Below are positions 1 through 5,359 of a DNA stretch of 8,060 nt, one piece after another. The stretch is taken from assembly GCA_012514925.1 (NCBI GenBank), contig JAAYZI010000075.1, positions 1 through 8,060 of the forward strand. Direction: 5' to 3'. The notes beneath the pieces are model-generated. The model saw only the letters and a program-made list of their open reading frames with translations. It did not search any database and was not told where the DNA came from. Every line of letters begins with the position of its first letter. Position 1 is the first letter of the stretch. The position numbers were made by a program, and so were the translations under genes. Source of the stretch: Deltaproteobacteria bacterium. GTDB taxonomy: Bacteria > Bdellovibrionota_C > UBA2361 > JAAYZI01.

Positions 1-2
1 AG

Positions 3-155
3 AACTTCGCTGCTGCGGAGAGCCAGATCAGAGACACTGACGTTGCTCAACAGGCCGCCGAGTTGACCAGGTTGAACATCTTGCAGCAAGCTGGTTCGGC
101 GGTATTGGCGCAGGCCAATCAGCAGCCGTCTCTGGCGTTGACTCTCTTAAGGTAA
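3..155 (+). CDS. fliC: Flagellin, C-terminal fragment (5' end outside window)
   Basis: An open frame enters from the left edge and encodes 50 residues before TAA at 153-155. It reads NFAAAESQIRDTDVAQQAAE, then a helix containing LNILQQAGSAVLAQANQQP, and ends SLALTLLR. This is the conserved D0/D1 C-terminal helix of bacterial flagellin, with the RDTDVA segment, the ILQQAG..LAQAN core and the short hydrophobic LxLLR tail all visible. In the family this helix pairs with the N-terminal helix to form the filament core and is recognised by the export and chaperone machinery. The protein is exported through the flagellar type III apparatus and polymerises outside the cell. Only the tail is in the window, so length, variable domain and promoter cannot be judged. 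A structured 3' region and an intrinsic terminator follow. The symbol could be fliC, flaA or hag by local convention; the family is near certain. Confidence 0.93.
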   Translation, partial: NFAAAESQIRDTDVAQQAAELTRLNILQQAGSAVLAQANQQPSLALTLLR

Positions 156-162
156 TAGGTTC

Positions 163-211
163 TCCGCAAATGTAGCTATCCGGTTCTGTGAGGAGTGCCG
201 GATAGTGCGGA
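163..211 (+). other. Stem-loop in the flagellin 3' untranslated region
   Basis: CTATCCGG (176-183) is perfectly complementary to CCGGATAG (198-205). A second helix, TCCGCA (163-168) with TGCGGA (206-211), closes below it after a 7-nt bulge on the 5' side (169-175). The 14-nt loop carries AGGA (191-194). It begins 8 nt after the flagellin stop. No T-tract follows, so it is not a terminator. It may stabilise the mRNA 3' end or bind an RNA-binding protein; the structure is seen in the sequence, the role is inferred. Confidence 0.5.
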
Positions 212-224
212 AAGATAGGTTTCG

Positions 225-254
225 GTTTTACGAGTACTGAGAGACCCGTAAAAC
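225..254 (+). other. Second stem-loop in the flagellin 3' untranslated region
   Basis: GTTTTACG (225-232) pairs perfectly with CGTAAAAC (247-254) across a 14-nt loop containing AGTACT. No T-run follows. It lies between the first 3' stem-loop and the terminator at 304-361, so it would be part of the flagellin transcript or of a small RNA derived from its 3' end. Function unknown. Confidence 0.4.
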
Positions 255-303
255 AAATGCAGAAAGGATGAAGTAAATTAAGCTAAACCTCGCTACTTCT
301 TTG

Positions 304-361
304 GGCTTTGGTAAGTAAGGATCTTTCAGGGCGTTGGATCTTTACTACCAAAGCCTTTTTT
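304..361 (+). terminator. Rho-independent terminator of the flagellin transcript
   Basis: The left arm (304-323, starting GGCTTTGGTA) pairs with the right arm (337-355, ending TACCAAAGCC). The outer ten base pairs are perfect and the inner part has a bulge and a mismatch. The right arm runs directly into TTTTTT (356-361). It lies about 150 nt after the flagellin stop, with no gene between, so it ends the flagellin transcript or a longer flagellar operon. Confidence 0.9.
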
Positions 362-362
362 G

Positions 363-501
363 TATCCGGTAATCGTTCACGCGTGGAATTGATTTCACTT
401 TCTCCGGAGAAAGTAATTTACTTACTGCCGCAAGCGGTGTCTTAAGTTTACGGGCAGGACGTTCCATGTTTTATTCAATAGGTTTTTCCCTTAGCCGGAT
501 A
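363..501. repeat. Dispersed intergenic repeat, copy 1 (uninterrupted)
   Basis: The core 372-417 recurs near 6125-6214. Positions 372-394 match 6125-6147 at 22 of 23 bases, and 385-417 match 6182-6214 at 31 of 33. A weaker tail, GTTTACGG..GTTCCAT (446-467), resembles 6228-6247. The core carries a perfect 18-bp palindrome (397-414, half-site ACTTTCTCC). The unit is bracketed by TATCCGGTAA (363-372) and TTAGCCGGATA (491-501), near-perfect inverted ends that give it a MITE-like outline of about 139 bp. No open frame lies inside. It sits between the flagellin terminator and the promoter of the next gene. Two copies in 8 kb suggest a multi-copy family. The outer limits are inferred; the core match is direct. 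Confidence 0.7.
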
Positions 502-510
502 TATCATCAC

Positions 511-539
511 TTGAAGTAACATCCGTACAGCGTTTTAAT
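511..539 (+). promoter_or_regulatory. Predicted sigma70-type promoter for the lytic transglycosylase-pgsA pair
   Basis: A -35 box TTGAAG (511-516, 4 of 6 to consensus) and a -10 box TTTAAT (534-539, 5 of 6) are separated by exactly 17 bp. Transcription would begin near 546 and give a leader of about 118 nt before the ATG at 664. It follows the flagellin terminator, so the genes downstream need their own promoter. Found by eye only. Confidence 0.45.
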
Positions 540-573
540 CAGTAATGCTCTTACGACTTGGCACTAAGGGACG

Positions 574-674
574 AGGTTAGCTCGCTTTTTCTAACTTGGG
601 CGAATTATTAACGCATTGTATTACATAGACAATTCGTCTGTGTTGGGCCATACTAACCGGAATATGAAGGTTAG
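574..674 (+). promoter_or_regulatory. Structured leader with the start codon in a hairpin loop
   Basis: Four related elements alternate: GGTTAG (575-580), CTAAC (591-595), CTAACC (653-658) and GGTTAG (669-674). Neighbours can form two local hairpins, 574-580 with 591-597 and 653-658 with 669-674. The second places the weak GGA and the ATG at 664 in its 10-nt loop. Element 1 can pair with element 3 and element 2 with element 4, which would give alternative folds. The complementarity is visible; any control of translation is inference. Confidence 0.3.
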
Positions 675-1320
675 CAGAGTAGGTATTATTGCCGGGGTGG
701 TCTTTTCGTTTTACGGTATCGTGGCCGAAGCTGGCCCGATTTATGTTTATCGCGAAAGTGATGGGACTGTACGTTTTTCGAGCGCGCCTCCTAAAAATGG
801 AGGTCCGGCAAAAGTTTTTAGTGCTAATAAGGCTAGGTTCTCGCGTTATTCGGGGAGGGGCTACAGTACTAATCGCACTATCCGCTCTAACCGTATAGTG
901 AGCCTAGGCGGCGGCAAGCTGTACAAAGATAGGTTTAATGGCATTATCAGTAGAGCTGCGAGGCAGCATCGGGTGGGTGAGGATCTGATTAAAGCCGTGA
1001 TTCACGTTGAGTCCGCCTTTAATCCGTATGCCATATCGTCCAAAGGAGCTTTGGGGCTGATGCAGCTGTTGCCGGAGAATGTGCGGCGACTTGGACTTAG
1101 CGATGCCTTTTCCCCGCACGAAAATATTGATGGTGGAGCGAGATGGCTGGCGATGTTACTTCGTCGTTTTAAAGGGGATTTGCGGCTAGCTTTAGCGGCT
1201 TATAATGCAGGGATTGGAGCAGTGCAGAAATATGGGGGTGTGCCGCCTTACCGCGAAACCCAAGATTATGTTGTGAGGGTTTTGGCCATGAAGCAACGTT
1301 ATCATAAGTCGGGTGTATGA
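664..1320 (+). CDS. Secreted SLT-family lytic transglycosylase (paralogue 1)
   Basis: A 218-residue periplasmic protein predicted to cleave the MurNAc-GlcNAc bond of peptidoglycan with formation of 1,6-anhydro-MurNAc. Residues 1-23 form a signal peptide with a basic start, a hydrophobic core and AEA just before the cleavage point. Residues 26-43 (IYVYRESDGTVRF) resemble the DUF4124 module often found ahead of SLT domains. A basic, Ser/Arg-rich linker follows. The SLT domain covers about 88-213, with catalytic Glu116 in HVESAFNP, GLMQLLP (131-137), AAYNAG (178-183) and GVPPYRET near the end. The frame could be opened by TTG at 616, but ATG at 664 puts the signal peptide at the N terminus and is preferred. 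The ribosome site there is weak (GGA at 659-661). Its TGA overlaps the pgsA ATG, so the two are probably co-transcribed and translationally coupled. The domain is about 57% identical, by eye, to the transglycosylase at 5360-6010. Confidence 0.92.
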   Translation: MKVSRVGIIAGVVFSFYGIVAEAGPIYVYRESDGTVRFSSAPPKNGGPAKVFSANKARFSRYSGRGYSTNRTIRSNRIVSLGGGKLYKDRFNGIISRAARQHRVGEDLIKAVIHVESAFNPYAISSKGALGLMQLLPENVRRLGLSDAFSPHENIDGGARWLAMLLRRFKGDLRLALAAYNAGIGAVQKYGGVPPYRETQDYVVRVLAMKQRYHKSGV

Positions 1321-1913
1321 GCAGAATTATTCAAAATCTTCCCAATTACATCACTTTTTCAAGGCTGGCGCTTATTCCAGTTTTTGTATTTTTGATGGTT
1401 GACCCTACGCAGTGGATGTTAAAGTGCGCACTCGTTGTGTTTATATTGGCTTCTCTTACTGATTATGTGGACGGTTATATCGCACGCAAATACGGCGCAG
1501 TATCCGATTTTGGCAAGCTGCTCGACCCCGTCGCTGATAAATTACTGGTGATGGCCGCCTTGGTGATGTTGGTGGCTCAGAAGACGGACGGTTACGGTGA
1601 TTCTTGGGTGCCGGGGTGGATGGTGGTTCTGGTATTAGCGCGTGAGATTTGGGTCACCGGTTTACGTTCAGTGGCAGCGGCACGCGGGCGAGTAGTGCCT
1701 GCAGGTAATGCTGGTAAGGTGAAAAGTTTTTTACAAATGGCCGCAGTCGTAGCTCTGCTTTTGCATGATGCTACAATTCGGGTGGGCGGTTTGTTGCTCA
1801 CCTGCCAGCTGATCGGCATTAACTTGTTGATTATTTCAATTTTGGTCTCTTATTGGGGTGCGATCGAATACACCTGGGACATCCTAGGCAAGCAACCTGA
1901 AAGCTCTGATTGA
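1317..1913 (+). CDS. pgsA: CDP-diacylglycerol--glycerol-3-phosphate 3-phosphatidyltransferase
   Basis: A 198-residue inner-membrane enzyme that transfers the phosphatidyl group from CDP-diacylglycerol to glycerol 3-phosphate, giving phosphatidylglycerophosphate, the committed step to phosphatidylglycerol and cardiolipin. The CDP-alcohol phosphatidyltransferase motif DG(x2)AR(x8)G(x3)D(x3)D is complete at 52-74: D52, G53, A56, R57, G66, D70 and D74, with D49 just ahead. The N-terminal NLPNYITFSRLALIP is typical of PgsA rather than phosphatidylserine or cardiolipin synthases of the same superfamily. Several hydrophobic segments (about 11-28, 34-48, 97-113, 130-146 and 152-180) fit a polytopic protein. 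The length is close to the usual 180-200. The ATG lies inside the ATGA overlap with the transglycosylase stop, which supports coupling. It converges with the minus-strand radical SAM gene across 26 bp, in which I see no terminator hairpin. Confidence 0.94.
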   Translation: MSRIIQNLPNYITFSRLALIPVFVFLMVDPTQWMLKCALVVFILASLTDYVDGYIARKYGAVSDFGKLLDPVADKLLVMAALVMLVAQKTDGYGDSWVPGWMVVLVLAREIWVTGLRSVAAARGRVVPAGNAGKVKSFLQMAAVVALLLHDATIRVGGLLLTCQLIGINLLIISILVSYWGAIEYTWDILGKQPESSD

Positions 1914-1939
1914 GTATCGCGGAGTTTGTAGACATCTAT

Positions 1940-4489
1940 TTACGTTCGCCAGCTGACGTTGCTTTTGTGGATGTTAAATAGCGCTGGGTCAAGGCCGGTT
2001 GCGGCTGAAATCACTTCAAATGGTTTAAGGGCGGGCTGGTCTGGTGAACAGCGCACTGAAAACTGCAGTCGCTGAGGTTTCATCGAAAAATCTGAGAGTG
2101 CTTCCTCCCAGAGCATCTCTGAAGTTTTGTTTTTGCGTACGCGCAGAATGCGCTTTGTTCTCCAGGAAGTGTCTTGGGGAGGAGTTACTATAAGAGCGTG
2201 CTTGGTTTGGTGTTGTGGGAGTAAAACGGCTTCGTAGCTTTGATCTTTGAGCGAGGCTTGAATCGATGCGGATCCAGGCGTAAGCTCCTCGGCTTCAAGA
2301 ACACAGATACCGTCAGGCAGCTCAGGATTAAGAGCTTCCAAAACAGACTTGGGATTTAGCGCCTTAACTAAGGCGATATCTACAAATTCAAAAGAGCTTT
2401 CAATCCCAAGTTGAAGTGGAGGTCCAAAGCTAAAGCGAGGTTGGGGATTGAAACCGTTTGAGTAGGCGATTGGTAACCGTGCCCTTTTTGCGGCGCGAAA
2501 GAAAATCTTAGCCAGATCTAGATGGGCATGAAAACGAGCCAAGCCTTTTTTCTGATAACGTAGCCGAAGATTCTGTAACGGTGTGGGTTGCTGACTTAAA
2601 AGAACAGCGTTGTGTTGAAGAGTCTCAAGCTGTGGAGCAGGTGGAGTGGGATCTGCCGGAGAACGTAGATTCGTAAGAGCTCCTGGCACGCACACCTGAC
2701 ATCCGCTACATGGTCCGGAGATGCAATCTTTGGTGGTTACCTCGGTTTGGGCGCGCTGCCATTCGTTTAAAAGAAAATCTTTTGAAATACCGGTGCTGAT
2801 ATGTTCCCAGGGCAGTTTGCTTTCCAGAGGTCTGGCTTTAAGTGCAGCGTGGGGGCAAAGACCCGCTTCGCTCATTGCCTGGCGCCAAAGCTCCGGCTGT
2901 AGTTTGTCGGGCCAAGCATCCAGGCGGCAACCTAATTCAAAAGCGCGTTTGATGACGGCGGAAGCGCGGCGGTCGCCGCGCGCTAACACCCCTTCGATGA
3001 CAGTAGAAAACGGATCATGAAAGCGCAGTTTAACGCGAAGGTTTTTTAGCTCTCCTAAAAGTAGCTGTTGCCTGCGTACAATTTCTTCTTCACCGATTTG
3101 CTCGCACCACTGAAAAGGTGTGTGGGGTTTAGGCACAAAAGTCGAGATGGTACAGCTTAGGTCGCGCCTCGGTCCGCTTAGCGATCTGATTTTTACGATT
3201 AGATCTACAATGCCCGCTAAATCCTCATCCGTTTCGGTGGGTAGGCCGATCATAAAATAGAGTTTTAGACGGCTCCAGCCCATTTCAAATATGCGTCGGC
3301 AGCCACCTAAGATTTGCTCTTCACTTAACCCTTTATTGATGACATTTCGTAGTCGCTGCGTGCCTGCTTCTGGAGCGATAGTAAACCCCGCCCTTTTGGC
3401 GGTTTTGGCACAGTTTAATAGATCTTCCCGTAAGGCATCCACGCGGATAGAGGGGAATGATATGGTAACGTCCTGAGTGGCAGCGCATCCTTTTTTAAGC
3501 CGCTTCAGTAGTGGTAAAATGCCGCTATAGTCGGCGCTGCTAAGTGAGAGCAAGGAGATCTCTTCGTATCCTGAGCTGCTAAGGCCCTCTTCGGCAAGTT
3601 TTACCACCTCGTTTACCGGACGTTCGCGTTGAGGGCGGTAAATATAGCCAGCCTGACAAAAGCGGCAGCCGCGTAGGCAGCCGCGCATTATTTCAACGCT
3701 GAGGCGATCATGAACCACCTGCATATTGGGGACGATTGGGCGTCTAGGAAAGACAGCTCCGGCCAGGCTGGAAAGAACACGGCGTTTGATTGGAAGCGAC
3801 GCTTTGTCTTTATGGATAATTTCAGACCTATTATCCGTTAAATGAGGCTTATGGAAAGATGGTACATATACGCCGGACAATTTAGCGGCTTCTTTTAGAA
3901 GGTCTTCTCGTTCGTTTCCTTGTGCTTTCGCCTTTTGCACCACCTCCAGAAATTCCGGCAGAAGCTCCTCAGCGTCGCCAATTAGGAAAGCATCGATAAA
4001 ATCCGCAAATGGTTCAGGCTGGTAGGCTAACGGTCCCCCGGCAATTACTAATGGATTGGACTTGCTACGTTCCTTTGAAAAAATTGGGATTCGGCCAAGG
4101 TCCAACATGGCAACAACTCCCGTGGCGCACAGTTCATACTGAAGGCTAAATCCGACAACATCAAAATCAGAGAGCGCTCTTTTAGTTTCGAGGGAAAAAA
4201 GCGGAAGCTTTTCACGTCTAAGCAGTGCTTCCATATCGCTTTGGGGCAAAAAAGCCCTTTCCGCCCACATTCTTGGGTTAAGGTTTATAAGCTCATACAG
4301 CAGCTGTAGCCCAAGATGCGACATCCCGACTTCATACAGGTCCGGGAAAGCCAGGCACACATAAAGACTAACTTTAGAGTCATCTTTATAGATCGCGCCT
4401 AACTCCCCTCCAAGGTAGCGCGCCGGTTTTTCCACCAATGTAAGTAAACTTTCCAGATGGGTGGCAAGGTCTATAACCGGATTGTTCAA
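1940..4489 (-). CDS. Radical SAM protein with B12-binding-like N-terminus fused to DUF2344 (TIGR03960/TIGR03936 type)
   Basis: An 849-residue fusion of unknown substrate. Residues about 14-230 match the N-terminal region of TIGR03960-type proteins (VEKPARYLGGE, LAFPDLYEVGMSHLGLQLLYE, DVVGFSLQYE), a B12-binding-like fold without the DxHxxG cobalamin motif. The radical SAM core follows, with the CxxxCxxC ligands for the 4Fe-4S cluster at C271, C275 and C278 in RGCLRGCRFCQAG. Later core motifs include APEAGTQRLR (372-381) and FMIGLPTETDEDL (412-424). A second cysteine cluster, C589-x4-C594-x2-C597-x2-C600, may hold another iron-sulfur centre. Residues about 641-849 are DUF2344 (LRLRYQKKGLARFHAHLDL, SNGFNPQPRFSFGPPLQLG). 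In related genomes such fusions often lie next to ribonuclease G, which is absent here. Start is TTG at 4489, directly after the upstream gene's stop; GGAGAAG (4495-4501) gives it a good ribosome site. The next in-frame ATG, at residue 56, is too late. Confidence 0.92.
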   Translation of the reverse strand: MNNPVIDLATHLESLLTLVEKPARYLGGELGAIYKDDSKVSLYVCLAFPDLYEVGMSHLGLQLLYELINLNPRMWAERAFLPQSDMEALLRREKLPLFSLETKRALSDFDVVGFSLQYELCATGVVAMLDLGRIPIFSKERSKSNPLVIAGGPLAYQPEPFADFIDAFLIGDAEELLPEFLEVVQKAKAQGNEREDLLKEAAKLSGVYVPSFHKPHLTDNRSEIIHKDKASLPIKRRVLSSLAGAVFPRRPIVPNMQVVHDRLSVEIMRGCLRGCRFCQAGYIYRPQRERPVNEVVKLAEEGLSSSGYEEISLLSLSSADYSGILPLLKRLKKGCAATQDVTISFPSIRVDALREDLLNCAKTAKRAGFTIAPEAGTQRLRNVINKGLSEEQILGGCRRIFEMGWSRLKLYFMIGLPTETDEDLAGIVDLIVKIRSLSGPRRDLSCTISTFVPKPHTPFQWCEQIGEEEIVRRQQLLLGELKNLRVKLRFHDPFSTVIEGVLARGDRRASAVIKRAFELGCRLDAWPDKLQPELWRQAMSEAGLCPHAALKARPLESKLPWEHISTGISKDFLLNEWQRAQTEVTTKDCISGPCSGCQVCVPGALTNLRSPADPTPPAPQLETLQHNAVLLSQQPTPLQNLRLRYQKKGLARFHAHLDLAKIFFRAAKRARLPIAYSNGFNPQPRFSFGPPLQLGIESSFEFVDIALVKALNPKSVLEALNPELPDGICVLEAEELTPGSASIQASLKDQSYEAVLLPQHQTKHALIVTPPQDTSWRTKRILRVRKNKTSEMLWEEALSDFSMKPQRLQFSVRCSPDQPALKPFEVISAATGLDPALFNIHKSNVSWRT

Positions 4490-5026
4490 TTAAGCTTCTC
4501 CGTAACGGTTAAACCAAGCACGTTCAGAGAATCCCTTCTTTTCCTTTGCAGTTGGTGGTTCAAGCGGCACGCCGATTGGAAGCAGCACCCGCACAGTTTT
4601 AGCAGGCGGGACCTGTAGCAGGTGATTGATGCGCTCAGCGTGACCTTCTAGTCTGAGCCATCCGTCGATCCATACGCTGGCGTATCCAAGTGCGGTAATC
4701 GCCAGGAGCATGTTTTGCACCGCTGCTGCCAAATCTTCGGTCTGAAAATGAAAATTTTCGTAAACCGGCAACGGTTCCTTGTCAGCAATACAAGCAATCA
4801 TTCCTTTTGCTTGCTGCATGGCTTGGTTGGATTTGTGCATTTTGCCGATGGTGGCTAAAAGCTCGGGGTTATCGACAATTACAAATGAGGTCGTCTGTGC
4901 ATTTGCACCCGATGGGGCTAATAGCCCAGCTTCAACTATCAGCTTTAAGTGCTCCCGTCGTACCTCTTGGTCCTTAAATGCGCCCCGGTAGCTGTGTCGT
5001 CCTTTAATAGCTTCAAATAGTTCCAT
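4490..5026 (-). CDS. Nitroreductase-family FMN-dependent oxidoreductase
   Basis: A 178-residue cytoplasmic flavoprotein of the nitroreductase superfamily, which uses FMN and NAD(P)H to reduce nitro compounds, quinones or related acceptors; the physiological substrate cannot be told. The N-terminal FMN phosphate-binding motif is R10-H-S-Y-R14. APSGANAQ (37-44) is the second FMN loop, and AAAVQNMLLAITALGYASVWIDGW (100-123, A/N/G/W pattern) is the conserved central helix and strand. LLPIGVP (148-154) and a C-terminal KKGFSERAWFNRY are also typical. The frame extends upstream to 5098, but ATG at 5026 has AAGGA (5032-5036) five bases ahead and starts with the usual MELFEAIKGRHSYR, so it is preferred. 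It is first in a two-gene minus-strand unit, in frame with the radical SAM gene and separated from it only by TAA. No convincing promoter was found upstream. Confidence 0.9.
   Translation of the reverse strand: MELFEAIKGRHSYRGAFKDQEVRREHLKLIVEAGLLAPSGANAQTTSFVIVDNPELLATIGKMHKSNQAMQQAKGMIACIADKEPLPVYENFHFQTEDLAAAVQNMLLAITALGYASVWIDGWLRLEGHAERINHLLQVPPAKTVRVLLPIGVPLEPPTAKEKKGFSERAWFNRYGEA
4495..4501 (-). promoter_or_regulatory. Ribosome binding site that fixes the TTG start of the radical SAM gene
   Basis: On the minus strand GGAGAAG lies inside the last codons of the nitroreductase gene. The GGAG is eight bases before the TTG at 4489. The site supports initiation directly after the TAA, by reinitiation or coupled translation, rather than a separate leader. 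Confidence 0.6.
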
Positions 5027-5031
5027 ATGAA

Positions 5032-5036
5032 TCCTT
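5032..5036 (-). promoter_or_regulatory. Ribosome binding site that decides the nitroreductase start
   Basis: On the minus strand AAGGA is followed by the five bases TTCAT and then ATG at 5026. This strong site argues for the 178-residue form and against the longer frame beginning at 5098. Confidence 0.7.
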
Positions 5037-5090
5037 ACTATATGTGTTCTAAAAAATCGGGTAGAGTTCCCCCTTAGCAAAACAATAGCG

Positions 5091-5122
5091 TTACCCACAC
5101 TTTTGGGGTAATCACGTATTAC
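5091..5122. promoter_or_regulatory. Clustered inverted repeats upstream of the nitroreductase gene
   Basis: TTACCC (5091-5096) and GGGTAA (5106-5111) form an inverted repeat with a 9-bp spacer. It overlaps a second one, GTAAT-CACGT-ATTAC (5108-5122). The 10-mer TAATCACGTA (5109-5118) recurs at 5303-5312 on the other side of the divergent region. This fits operator-like sites for one or more regulators of the divergent genes. No known regulator motif was recognised. Confidence 0.3.
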
Positions 5123-5300
5123 TTGTCTAACTCTCTAATATCACATCATTTGGGTAAAATGGAACCGGCCCCAAACCCACCCCAATGTGCAATACGTTGG
5201 TGTTTATAGTAATCCACCACTTAATAAAAAGCATCCAACAGGAAAACGGATAACGGGGTGTGTACTGTGCTTTCGTTTAGGGCCGAGGAAGTTTTTTAAA

Positions 5301-5320
5301 AATAATCACGTACAATTATT
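5301..5320. promoter_or_regulatory. Inverted repeat and possible -10 box before the second transglycosylase
   Basis: AATAAT (5301-5306) and ATTATT (5315-5320) flank CACGTACA, and TAATCACGTA (5303-5312) repeats the element at 5109-5118. TACAAT (5311-5316) is 5 of 6 to a -10 box, but no acceptable -35 lies 15-18 bp upstream, so a promoter here would need an activator or another sigma factor. Confidence 0.3.
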
Positions 5321-5322
5321 TT

Positions 5323-5342
5323 GGCTATCAACGTTGATAGCC
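5323..5342. promoter_or_regulatory. Perfect 20-bp palindrome upstream of the second transglycosylase
   Basis: GGCTATCAAC is followed at once by its exact reverse complement GTTGATAGCC. As DNA it could be an operator for a dimeric regulator. As RNA it gives an 8-bp stem with an ACGT loop near the 5' end of a transcript starting just after the TACAAT at 5311-5316. It ends 17 bp before the ATG at 5360 and leaves the GGTGG ribosome site (5350-5354) free. Confidence 0.5.
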
Positions 5343-5359
5343 TATATATGGTGGCTAAA

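Noticed and set aside
156..303. A riboswitch (for example a c-di-GMP type) in the flagellin 3' region
   Set aside because: The region follows rather than precedes a gene, ends in a terminator, and lacks the conserved core sequences I know for these classes.
555..575. A TTGGCAC sequence suggesting a sigma54 promoter
   Set aside because: There is no GC at the required -12 spacing; the sigma70-type boxes at 511-539 fit better.
616..663. TTG at 616 as the start of the first transglycosylase
   Set aside because: It would put 16 polar residues ahead of a well-formed signal peptide; ATG at 664 gives the expected N-terminus.
1914..1939. A bidirectional terminator between the convergent pgsA and radical SAM genes
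   Set aside because: The 26-bp gap has no hairpin followed by a T-run in either direction.
2721..3476. Plus-strand open frames inside the radical SAM gene
   Set aside because: They are antisense to a clearly conserved protein and encode no recognisable sequence.
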